Source: Oscheius sp. JU75 (taxonomy: Eukaryota; Nematoda; Chromadorea; Rhabditida; Rhabditidae). Taken from it: a DNA stretch of 64,000 bases. The DNA lies in contig JASJZC010000007.1 in the NCBI GenBank assembly GCA_037178855.1, positions 8,742,001-8,806,000 of the forward strand, read 5' to 3'. This document shows positions 1 through 12,200 of the stretch, in pieces (within the stretch, counting starts at the first letter, position 1; each line of letters opens with the position of its first letter). Position numbers and translations under genes: made by a program. Below the pieces are notes generated by a model. The model searched no databases, was not told the origin of the DNA, and was given only the letters and a program-made list of their open reading frames with translations.

Positions 1-34
1 GAGCTTGCTTCTAAACTACTCTTTTACCGATCAG

Positions 35-2273
35 TCAACTTGAGAAGCGGCCTAATTGGTTCTTTACCAGCTCGTAGTGAGTTTTTTTTAACACCGCGCT
101 CAGCTGCTCGTATTCCGCTTCGGTGAGTACGCGTGCCTCTTTCTGACCCAAGTTGCCTGACGATGGCAAACAAAGATTAGTCTTTTTTGAATACTACTCT
201 TTTTCACGCTATTTTTCAATTATCCACATTCTGTTTCGATTTTGTTTTTGCCTTATGTTTTTATATCTACCGCTTTTCTTTGCAGTCTGTTCCCTTCCAG
301 CCCTTATTCAGCTGTTCATTGTATCCGTATCAGGTCGTCCGGAAATCATCTCTTAGTTGTCCGATGTAGAATGATTTCTTTAAGTACGCTGTGTGCATAT
401 GATATATTGACTTCATTCGTGTTAAAGTTTGATCTTTATCATTTTCCTTGTATTCCACTATTGCCATTTTTTAGTGCATTATATATTATATAGCTCTTTC
501 CGACCAAATTCACATGTGCTTCTTGACAGGCGTTACAAAAGTTGGCATACCATTTTCCATTTGTTTTTGTTACATTTCTTCATTGTTCATTTCAGTCAAT
601 CCTATACTTGATGCTTGTATTTCTTGGTTGTCCAACTCAGAAAGACCAGGCGCAAATACTTGAATGCAAGCAGATACGTCAGCAAAATGTTTAACGAATT
701 ATAAATAGCTTTAAATGAGCTCACCCTTCATATTTGTCCCTTGCAAATTAATCATTCCAAGTTCATGTGTCTGGCTTTTTGCGTTTGACTTTCGATCTTT
801 CAGTTGTCTCTCCGAACTATCGGTGTTTCAATAGTGTTCACAGAGTACCCCACTTTTTCTTGTTTTCGCCTATTCCACAGTATCTTTCCTAATTAGCTTT
901 TTTATAGCTACCTATCATGACTGGCATGCAATTCTGCCTTTATTGCTTTCCTAGCACGCAGTGTTGAAAGTATAAGGATGTTTGCTTGTTTTCTCCTGAT
1001 CTCGTCGTACAATTTGTAGCAAATTTCAGCCTCTAGTACTCCTAGACCCTCTTCACCAAATTGGCTACTCGCTTTGTCAACTAGGCATCAGATTACTTGG
1101 TAAACAGCCCTTTTCGGAAATCCCATCCTTTGCTATGGCCGCTTAACTGCTCACTTTGTGTCTAGCGATCATTACTGGATGCTCCTCCCCAAGTGTTCTC
1201 TCATCGAGAAAAGATGAAACTCCTACTCTGCACAGGCTCCAAGAGAGAGCTTGCCTGCCTCTGACGTCCAGCCTCGCGCATTCTGATTCGGTTATGCATA
1301 TGCCGCCTCTCCTTCCTGCTACTACTCGTACTTGCACAGGCCCCCGGTGTACTTTTTTGCTCTAAACGCTGTTTTTCCTAGCTGTGCAAGTGTGGGGGTT
1401 AGGGTGAGGGCCATCAGGAAGCCTTTTTCCTGTTCCGTTTAATCGCCGAGGTACATGAGCCCCAAGGCTACATGGCTGTAAATCATTGAAGCTTACGTTG
1501 CATAATAAAAACTAGAGAGAAAAGCAGTAAAATGTGCGGCCCTCATTCATTCCCTTGGAACCTGTCAAGCCGGAAAAGTTTTTCACAGCTAGAACAATTA
1601 ATTGTCAGCGCTAGGAGGAGGCTGTAATTAGGGACATAGTCAATGGGCTTTTAAGTGCCTTCGCTCTGACTCGAACTCCTAGGCGGGTGTTAAGAACTCT
1701 CTCCTTCTGTCCCTAGAGACTTTGTCTCGCTATCGCTGATTCATCTTTTGCCATTACCCACGACGCCTGTTCCAAGGGTCATTTGGCAGTTTACGATGTA
1801 AAACAATTTTTGTGTTTATGTCCTCTCTTTTCGGTGGTCGAGACTTCCGGACGTATAGGTGCCAATCAGAGTCCAAGGAAGCGACCTCCCTTATTCTATA
1901 TTTATAGACATCTCCTAGCTCATCCTTCTTTCTTTTCCAAGCATTTACCTCCTTTTTGACAGACAGCCGTAGAAGGGTACTCCGGTTCTAATCCCTCCCG
2001 GAACCCACACCAACAGCCACTTTCCCACGCCTACAGGCCTTCTGGGAGATGCACAGACGATGACCTCACATCTACTCCTTCTTCTGTTATTCATACCGGG
2101 TAATGATGCCACGTACTTTTTTCTGAAATTAGTCTCATCTTGCAGAGGCATGGGCTTCAGTTCTTCGCGTGGAGACGGGTCATCAGCCGATTGCAATTGA
2201 AGGCCGTGAGTCGCTACTTCCTTCTCTACCCCGTCGCGTAAACTTTCAACTCGTATTGGAATTACAAATTTGG
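35..2273 (-). CDS. 3' part of an unrecognised gene (two terminal exons)
   Basis: Two minus-strand exons join cleanly. The upstream one (2097-2273) follows a TTGTTAG acceptor and ends at a GTATGA donor; it reads as a charged soluble stretch beginning KFVIPIRVESL and ending VASLPG. The last exon (35-156) follows a pyrimidine-rich TCAG acceptor and reads NLGQKEARVLTEAEYEQL, then a basic helical tail ending in RFSS and TGA. Both junctions are phase 1, so the frame is kept across a 1.94 kb intron, which is long for this window. Earlier exons should lie above 2273 but I could not identify them. The last exon looks amphipathic and helical. I do not recognise the family. The join is inferred from splice-site quality, phase and amino-acid composition only. 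Confidence 0.4.
157..2096. other. long intron or intergenic DNA with no supported gene
   Basis: This stretch is pyrimidine-rich on the + strand. Several short open frames are present (for example 153-611 on +), but they are rich in F, L, S and C as expected of T/C-rich noncoding DNA, overlap each other and show no splice-site support. If the two flanking minus-strand exons belong together, this is their intron. Confidence 0.4.
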
Positions 2274-3210
2274 CTAACAAGGGTAGAATAATTGCATTAT
2301 TTGTTGGAAGAGGGTAAACACTCCTCTTTCGAGGGGATCACTTTTTGGGAATGGCCCGTAAACAAGAGCAGTAGTTTGATTTATGGCGCACCTTAGTTGG
2401 CTCAACAGTTGGTAAATGAGGGCTTTTTGTCAAAGAGACGGCCGTTTCAGGTGATTTATACATGGGCTACTTTACAAAAGTACACTTCGACTCGTTGACA
2501 TGTATCGGCGGTCTCCTGGTCCATTGCCTGCGTCCACTCACAGGAGCTGAAGAAATGTTTGTGCCCCCTGGGAGAGTCGGTGATAACTCCTTTTTTCAGA
2601 GATTTATTGTACTCTGCCTGTCCCAAAGGTCACTGGCGTGTGGCTCACTACATGAACACAAAGGAGCAGTTTCGATTGAAGACGGTAGATCATAACACTT
2701 CTTTTGCAAAATGTTTATGGAACAGCTCCGAGAACAAATATCACCCTTGGGGCGCGATTTTGACTATATGTTTGCTCCGCCAAAATAATTGGTTATTCGC
2801 GTCCAAAAGCAGAACTCCTGAATTATTAGCGCGAGCAAGTTTTTGAAGTTAACTCATCCAAGCATGGCGATCCATTGTATGCTCAAAAACAACAATTTTT
2901 AGGAGGTCACAGCAAAACAACTACTTATTGCATCGAGGGAGCCATTGACTATCATCGACGTCCAAGTCATATCCTGCCGCACAACGAGGTTCTTGAAAAA
3001 TTCATGTCTTAAGTAACTCTGCCCCTCGCTTTAGCCAACATAACATCTCATGTCACGAAGTACGGGAGCATCCGCATCGACACACGCACCCGGATACACT
3101 GCGGGCTCATGATTCTGCGCATATCCGAAGAAAAAGGCTAGTTGGGAAGATTTGATTAGAGGGATGAATACAACAGAATGAGCAAAAGTTTGTAAAGAAT
3201 CAGATTTCAG
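2274..3210. other. intergenic stretch; possible missing 5' exons
   Basis: Both flanking genes (minus strand to the left, plus strand to the right) need 5' exons that should fall here or beyond. A + strand frame near 2620-2846 with segments such as KYHPWGAI is the only weak coding candidate, and a TTTTTTCAG acceptor near 2599 is followed by a short frame. Neither could be linked in phase, so no exon is called. Confidence 0.3.
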
Positions 3211-6200
3211 GGCTGTGACCTCTGCAAATGAGCTGGATTTCGAGGCTGGGAGTCAGATTGAAATAGACTCGGATAGGACAGTCCCTCGTGGGAGCACAAT
3301 GACGGTGGATCGAGGATCAGTCGTGAAATTTGGGGATGGAGTGGTGTTGATAGTCCAAGGTAGGTCCTAAGAGGGGAATACTAGACGTAAATATAAGCCA
3401 TGAAAGCAAAACTGAAATGAAGCTCGTGCCAAGACCAATCCTTTTTCCATATGATAAACGTCACCCTCGGCTGTTCTTTCCCGTACTGTCTCAACTTTTG
3501 ATGAAGTGCAAATTCAGTGTCGGTTCAAGTTCTAACTTATACCGTGTTGGAAGCCCAATAACATAAGACTGGTAATGCTAAGCGAACTGTCCCACGTACT
3601 GCCCCTAGGCGGATTTTTTTCCTGTACATTCTTAGCATTGGAAGTCGGAAATATGTGCAATAATGTTTGTTTGGTCCCACCAACAAATACCTAATTTACT
3701 CTGTCGTAGTTCCACTCCTCGACAGAGATTGTGAGTTCATAATTGTAGGTTCCCTGGTTGTGAAGGGCACCAAAGAAGCTCCTGTCCGATTCGAAGCCCT
3801 AAACAACGGCTGGGCAGGCGTTCTCATCGAGAATGGCTCGCCGGCCTCAAGTCTCCGCTATTTGAACATTAGCGGGGCCCAAGGAGCCGGAATAACGGTG
3901 ATTGGAGGACATCCTCCGTCAATTGAGAACGTCATCAGCGACTCCAACGGGCATGGCTTTAGGATAGAATCGGTTTGGAACACTTTTCTGATTATTGTAC
4001 TGAAAAAAATTTAGAATTCGTCGATGATACGAGTCGTCAAGTCGTTGGCGTTGAACAACCGCGGAGCGGGTTTCATCTTCTCGGGAAAGGTAGAGCCATA
4101 GCTCCCCGTCTCGACCGGGTCTTTGAACTTCTTATCAGATCTCATTTCTGTTTTCTGTTGTATTGTCGATGCACTTGTACTATGATCGTTCAAGGCACTA
4201 ATAAACGTATAACATTGCGGCTGCCGGACGCGCTTAACACAGAGAGAGTCACTTGCACAAACGACAGTAAAAAGTACAGTACTTTGAAAAAAAAAACTTG
4301 TCCACTAGTGACCTCAGTGAATTGTTACTGTTGCATGCGGTTTTAAAGTAAACTAATACGACAAGTGTAGTTATAGCCAACACCACCTACATGCTCTATG
4401 TTCTTGTTACAGAAATGTCTAGAAAGCGTCAGTTAGTTTAAGTTGCACTGTCAGAATTCTATGTAGACTGGAAAGTTGTATGTGTTTGTCGGTATTCCTT
4501 GATGTGGTTGGCTCAGCGGGATGCTCAGCTTGTTCGCCCCGGTATCTGCTCATTAGAGTCTAACCTGATGCCTTAAAAGGTTAAAAAATGTGTGTTTTAC
4601 GGAACTTACCTGCATGTAACCAATCTGAGGGACAGAGTAACATGTCATTTGCCTCAGTTTCAGCGCTGCCATATCTAAAACTTTTCAGGCTCCGATCATC
4701 ATTGACTCATGCAGTAGTGCTGCTAATCGCGGAAATGGTATCCAAGTCGAGAATTCGTCAAGACTAAAAGTGCTACAGTCGAGCATATACAGCAATTCAC
4801 ACCTCGGTATTCATACTCAAGACGTCGCCTCTGTCACAGTTGAAGCGTGTGTTGTCAGTGGAAACGGAGCAGGTTTTCGGATCGTTAGAAAATTCGATGG
4901 GAAGAGCAAGATTTCTGTGAGTTCTTGTTGATTCGCAAACATGCGTATTTCAGTTTGTAAGTGTAAACATCAGTGGTCATCACTACGGTCCAGCGATTCT
5001 CTTAGACGATGACCTAGACACCGATTTTAAGATTATGGAGAGTCAAATTCACGACAACTACCAGGGAGGACTGAAAAGTGTTGGTCACTTCGAAGGGACC
5101 ATGGAAATCACTGCAACCAATTTCACTCGAAATAGAGGATCCACGCTTCTGATCGACACATTCCAAAAGGGGATGGTATTAATCGAAAAGTGCGTTTTTC
5201 GTCAGAACCAGTTGAACGATTACAAACCATCGGAGGCTGTTCTTCAGATTAATACGGAGAGTGAAGAGGATGGTGGTAACATTTCTCCCCGGAGACAACG
5301 AAAACGAATTACAGATGCTGTTGCACTCATAACTGACTGTGAATTTTCGAAGAATATTATGAACGATGTTATTATCCTGAAAAAAGTACTGGGCCTGCCC
5401 AAAATCTCCTTCGAATCGAACGACATACGAGGAAATTTAGCCAGAAATGTCTTGTCATACGACGAGGGAGGCGTATCAATCAAGTCGAACTTCTTCAACA
5501 ATCCACAGGTGACCCTTCCAAGATTTCTGGCAGAAATACTTTTCAGTCAACTTGTGAAGTTATGACAACCACTCCCTCTACCTTTGATCCGGGTCAGAAC
5601 TATTACGGCTATGCGCTGCAGAGTGAAATACGGGAACGCATCTGTTCAACGAGTTCGTTGGAGATTGTGACGGCGAGAAATGTGGATGATACTTACGACA
5701 CCAATCCTATTATTGTCAACAATCCGCTGCCAAAAATTGAAGGAGCCTACACTACAGTCAGAGCTTTACTAACGCCATATACGTAAGTACACTATTGACG
5801 ACTTGCCGTGTTTATAATGTTGCCATTTTTAAAAAGATCAGTTTGTAAGGGACGTACAAAATGTTTACCGAAACAGGTTGGCTGGGGCAAGTGAAAAATT
5901 AAAACGTAATATAGGCAGGGTGATCGTACATATTTAATGTTCAAATCTTATTTATTTAGAGTCGACGAAGACATCATCGTTGCTCCAAATCAAACTCTGG
6001 CTGTTGAGCCTGGAACTCAAATTCTCTTTGGTCCCAATATTGGAATAACAGTACAAGAAAGAGGGAAACTGGTGTTGAATGGAACTCACGAAGCACCGAT
6101 CTCTTTATCTTCTACAGGCAGAGGGGCATGGAGAGGCGTCACAGTCAAGCCAGGTACTTTTAAACATGCTTAAATTGAAGAATATTCAGGGGGCAGTCTT

Positions 6201-9200
6201 TTCTTGAATCAGACAACGTTAAACGACCCATCTATCGGTGTCTGGCTCGATTCCGAACGTTTTTACCTCGAGAATGTGGTTGTCAAGCGACCAAGCGTTC
6301 ATGGAGTGGAAGTCACAATGAATGCAGGATCTCATATTGATCTTGGTGGAACCGTCATCCAAGAATCTGTGGGAACAGCACTGGCTGTAGACGAAACAAA
6401 CCAAAACATCACTCTTACCGACTTCAAAATAGAACATTCTCGTATCTCCGGCATCGACTTTGCAGCTCCGTCAGGAGTCATAACCATCGAAAACGCAATC
6501 ATTACTAACAGTGGCTCTCACGGAATTCACATTTCGGAGTATCCTCATGCTCAGTTAAAGTCGATAAGTCTACGAAACGTAACACTGAAGGACCAGAAAA
6601 CCGGACATGCTGGACTATTGATCAGTGGAGGATGGATAAATGAAATCAATATTGAGCAGTTTCATGCTGAAGGAAACTCGGTTCCTTCTATTATGCTGGT
6701 TCTCGAAGTGAGTTTGTGTTAGCTCCTTGCGTCCGTTACATTTCTAACTTATTCCGCCTGGACTGTCACTTGCTAACGTTGATAGGGAGGTCCTCAAACC
6801 GATTTTAAAGTTTTATCGACACATTGAGCAGCTAATTAGAGTGCACTGTCACTGTGCTAGTTCAAAAAGTGAAGTATGAGAGTTTGGAAGCCCTGTTGGC
6901 TTAAAACACTTTTGTCGATAACCTCTGTAACTTGCTCTTTGTAGCTTGAATCTTTGTAGCTACACTCTTGAATAGATCCTATTGCCATGCTTACAACGCC
7001 ATCTTTCCATAAACTTCACTTTCAGTGCAACGAAAAGCCTTCAATGACAAGGATATACGACTCGATCTTCTTCGACAATCGGGACACTGTACTGTCACTC
7101 CAGCTTGGAGAATGTGGTGGACTTCAGCTAGAGCGAAACTTATTTGATCGAAACAATGCTGATGGAAGAGCTGGTGTTATTCGGATTGATTCAGAGCCCA
7201 ATCCTGGATTGAATGATCTTCCAATTGAGATTACAAACAACGATTTCTCGGCAAATGGAGGAGACTTTGTAATGTTCTTGTCGACTGATGGAGATCACAA
7301 AATTGATGGGAAAGTTACAAGGAACAGACTTCACGGTAAGGATGTTTTCTTAGGGCAGGGCGCTTTCCCTTCTCCCCCCTCACACGACTTTTTGAATGGG
7401 AAGAAAGACCATGTGGGGCTAATTTTTCAGACCCAGGCTTAAACTTTACAGGTTTCTGATGTTCTGCAAAGTTGTAGCCCTTGATTAGCACTATAACTTT
7501 GCACAATATTGCAAAGCTAGAAAATGCTTTGGTCTACCCAAAAAGTTATCCGCAAAAAATCAAACCGATACCAGAGGGTCAGAGATTGATAGAAATGGAT
7601 TCCTCATGTCATATATGCTAAATGGTATTAATTCCCATCATTCGGAAGCCATTTTGGTTATTGGAGCCGAAGTGGTCTCTTCAACCTCCCTCTTTCCCAC
7701 ATAGGTCTCTTTTCCGCCACATCCAAAAAGTCGCGTGGGAAAAAGAGTGCCGGTCGTTTTTTATAATCTAAAAACGTGCAGATAATGCCGTTGCGCAAGC
7801 TGGAGTCATCGTTGCCTCTCCATTCTTCTGCGTACAAGGGAATCGCTTTGAGAATCCAAAGACAAAGTATCAGCTGGAACCAAGAGGTGATGGATCATGG
7901 GTAAGGCTATATTATATCCTGAGACATATCGAAATCAGATTCTAAACGCAACAAACAACTGGTGGGGATCGGAAGATCGTGCCAAAATCCTTCAAGCTGT
8001 CAAAGCAACAGAGGGCAGTGTTAATCTTCAACCGTTCATAGTCGCGGGAGACATCTCTTCGGACATTGATGGTCCTACCGAGACGACTTCTACAGCAGTA
8101 ATACAAGTGGATCGATTTCAAAACTGCTCTCATCTCAATTTTTGTTCAAGGAGAGGCTCTTGTATTGGTAAGTATCTCAAAGATTGTATCAATACTTCCC
8201 AGGAAATCTCTGCTTCTGCCCACCAGGGTTCGGCAACTTTGACTGCTCGATCCAGATAGGATGTACAAATGGCTGTTCCAGAAATGGAGTCTGTAATGTT
8301 CTGAACGTCTGTCACTGCTTCGAGGTAACAGGACATGAACCGAAAACGAAGCATTTTCAGGGCTGGACAGGTCAAGATTGCTCAACTCCCATGTGCTCAC
8401 AGAACTGCAACGGACATGGGAAATGTGTGAGCAAAGACGAATGCGAGTGCCAAGAAGACTGGGCAGGAGAGTTTTGCATGGAGCCTGCGTGTACAGCAGC
8501 CACTTGCATTAATGGGAACTGTACTGGAAAGCAGTGTGTTTGTGATGGTCCTTGGAGAGGGAAGAGGTAAGCTTCCAAAATTGGTGGTTGAATGGTTCAG
8601 TGACGGCCTAAAGTGTAAATGACATCGTGACAACGCTAAAATGATGGTTTTGCTTTCTCTTGTGTATAATGGAGATCTAAAAAGTCCTGACACTAAATTT
8701 CTCGTCTTTATCATTTCCTACTACTTTTGAAAACGTTCATCAAAGTTTAGATGCGATGTCCCAGTTTGCAACAATTGCTCTCTGAACGGCGTTTGCGTCG
8801 AGCCCGAGAAATGCAAATGTTTTGCGGACTGGGGAGGAGAGAGCTGCTCCAACTGTGTTGGACCCTCTTGCAACTCTTGCGACCTGGATTGTGATCACGG
8901 AACTTGTGATGAAGTAACAAGAACATGTGTTTGTGCCAAAGGTTGGAGCGGAGCTGCATGTGATCTCTGTGAAACTTCTGGTGGATGCTCCACGACAGGA
9001 AGGATTTCGTCTATTCACCCACAAACAGCGGATAGAGAAGATACAAACACCGTCATTACAGTCTTTGGGAAAGAATTACCAAAGTAGGGTACTTGCCTAA
9101 GCAGTTAACATTTTTAGAACGCCAAACTTCCACTATTCTTGTGTCTTCGGGATGCTGACAACTATCGGGATCCGACAGTCATCATCAATTATTCGATGTC

Positions 9201-12200
9201 CCATACCGGCGAATCTTACCGCTGGACGGCATTTGTTCAACGTTGCTGCAGGTCCAAATGTGCTGTCTACTCTTGAAGGCAAACCGGTAGGTTCTCAGAG
9301 TTTGAATACAACGTTTGGTAGGTACATTTCACGGTCTATGATGCTTGCAACCAAGCAATCTGTCAAGGATCTTGTATTGGCCCCCTATGCATCTGTCCAA
9401 GAGGAAAGTCCGGTATACAGTGTGAAATTATTGGTAAGCAGCTTCTATTTTATAAGATGACATTGTTTAGAACGTGTTCCTGAAATCGAGAAGCATTTCC
9501 TAACAAACCAACAAGTAAACTCGGCTGTGGAAGGAACTCCATATGTAGTTCGTTTGCCAACCATGGTCAGTTTTACAGAACTTCTTATACATGCGGTTTT
9601 TTTTAGCCTGGAACCGTCCTGCATGTGAACTCTAGCATTCCAGACTTACGACTTGACTCCTCGAGGAGTATTCTAGAGTGGCCTGACCCCATAGGACAGG
9701 TGGAACCATATGACATCGTTGTAACTGCCTATTCTTTAGCTGGTATGTTTGTCAAAATTAAATATTAATCCCGCTACACTTTCATGAAAACGTCTTGCGC
9801 TTTTTTATTTGTCCTGCATGCATTTACCGATATCTTTGTCATACTTCCTATTACCGTCTATTTAGACCAGCCTCTGATCATTTGTCTCATTAGCATAATT
9901 TCTCACTCTTTCTGTGGCTTTTACGACCTAATATGTACTCTTAGCATGTGTCAGTGCTAAGAGTACATATTCTTTGTTTCTCTCTAGTCGATCTATCAAT
10001 GTAGACGAAAAACGTTTTCTCTCACAGCCATACTTCTAAGTGGTCTTAGCATCATTCTAAGTGTCAACTCCTACTAACCGCCACAAAATAAACTGCATGA
10101 AGCTTGAGATAGACCAGCATGTACTCAAAAGCATAAAATGGAGTTTAGGAGAGAGTATGTTGGCTTGGAACGTCACTGTCAACCCCTCCTACACAGCGTT
10201 TTTGGACGATGTTTCGACTCAAGGAAACAAGCTTCTGTTTAAGGGTACAATACAAGGCGAACAAGTACGAAAACGGTCTGGTATAAAAACATAACTCTAT
10301 ATAGACAAAGCAAATGCCAGTCACCATCAGGGTAAGGAGCGCTGACGGCTCTAGAATTGAAGAAATGACAACGAAGACTGATAACAATGGAAGTTTCTCC
10401 TATGCTTACATTCCAGTAGAACCTGGGAAGTATTTTGTGGTAGGTAAGAGTTTTTTGGTTGAAGCATAAATACTAAGAGTGCCACTCATCCTGGACAAGA
10501 AAGCAATGATATGAAAGAAATTGACATCGTAGCTGAACCACCTCCAGTAGTCAAGGAATCTGGTGATCATGTCAATATCCATGTCACAGGTACTGTCTTG
10601 AGCAGAACAAACATAGCAATTTTAGGCGAAGAGACCTGTCAAACAATTACACTACCCAAAAGTGCTGGAGAAGTGACATCCACCGTCGGAGACGAATCAG
10701 TTGATATTTCTGTCAGGCCACTGGTCAATGACGAGTTTTTCGTCCTAATCCAATGTCAAAATGGGAAAGAACTCATCAAGGTTGATTCTGTGGAGGGACA
10801 TGAGAAGACAGCGAAAAGTTATCCGGAACATTTCCTACTGAGGCAGAATACTACTGCGACACTTTCGGAACCTCTTGAGGTACGCATAAAGACTGACATC
10901 AAAGTTTGTCTGTTAGATTTTCTTCACGACTGGGGCTGAAAAACTGAACAAAGAGGTTCAACTCCACTCTGACAGAACACTCCATGTCATCTCAACATTT
11001 CCAAGACCTGACGACTATGCAGCTATTGCTGTAAAAGGATTGAACATTGTGTTCCAACTGGATGTCGGTACTGTTGGAAATGGTAGTTTGATTGTTGCTT
11101 CGAACAAGGAGGTAAGGTTTTGCAAGGGAAACGAACAAGGGCGATTCAGGAATTGCTCTCCATCCCTTACTCTGTTCTCCCATCGGATGCAAGTCCAGCC
11201 ATTACTTCTGTACTAGTCTGCCTTCGAGACGAGTTTCATGGGCTTCCTCGGCCTGACACGAAGATTGTCGCCTCATTGTCAATCACAAATCCTCAGTTAA
11301 AGGTAGACAAGGTGGAATACAACGTAGTGGTAAACGGTGAGTGTTTCACACATTGGCAGATAAAACGCTAAAATATTGAAAGATGCGTAGTTCTGAAAAA
11401 ATCAAAACGTTGTAAGAGTTATCATGCAGTCAAGCCGACCAGATACGAAGCAAGCTGAAAAGAACGAAACGGTATGAGGAACAGGTTGAACTGATGCTAA
11501 GCTAATATAGACGGGGTGCAGGTTGGAAAGTAGTTGAAAAGAGCTTATCTAATTTCCTTCAAAAGAACACCAGCACAATCCACCATCTATTTCGAAGCAT
11601 CATTTCAGGAGAATCTGCTGTGTTTCACGGTTTACCTGAAGGCTACTATCAAATCACCGTGCTCTCCCAAATTCATGACCCAGTGTCACAATTTGTTCAA
11701 GTAAACAATTTTTCTACCCTATAACAGTATTAAGATCTCTCCCCACAACAACTCGTTTTGTCTCAAGCTCACTTCTACAACTTCCATAGCGAGTTCAATG
11801 ACCAATGGAAATTGGTCCAATACCTTGATTTCAAAACCGAATGGGCGATTACCATACCTGGAACTCAGTCCGTCGGTTGTTTCTGATAAATCAACTAATG
11901 ATGTCTTGATTACTGTGAAAGGGGGTGTCCTTGGAATCATTTCGGTGGAAAATAGTGACTATTTTGTAAGTGTTTTGCCGCCATTGCCGTATTATTTGGT
12001 TTAGCATTCAAAAGTCCAATCAGTACAGTACAACGACTCGTTTTGGGGAGCAGTATCTCCAAGAATCTCAGATTCTGGAAAGGAACAGTGCACTGCTGTA
12101 CTTTTACCGGTTTGGTGAAAATGCAGAATATCTTTAACTCATTTTAGATTCACTTTGATTTCTTGGCAGACGGAGCGGAAGCTCCTATTAGATCGTTCAC

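Noticed and set aside
153-611. Several overlapping + frames of 60-83 codons
   Set aside because: Composition (F, L, S, C) matches T/C-rich noncoding sequence; no splice signals, no family.
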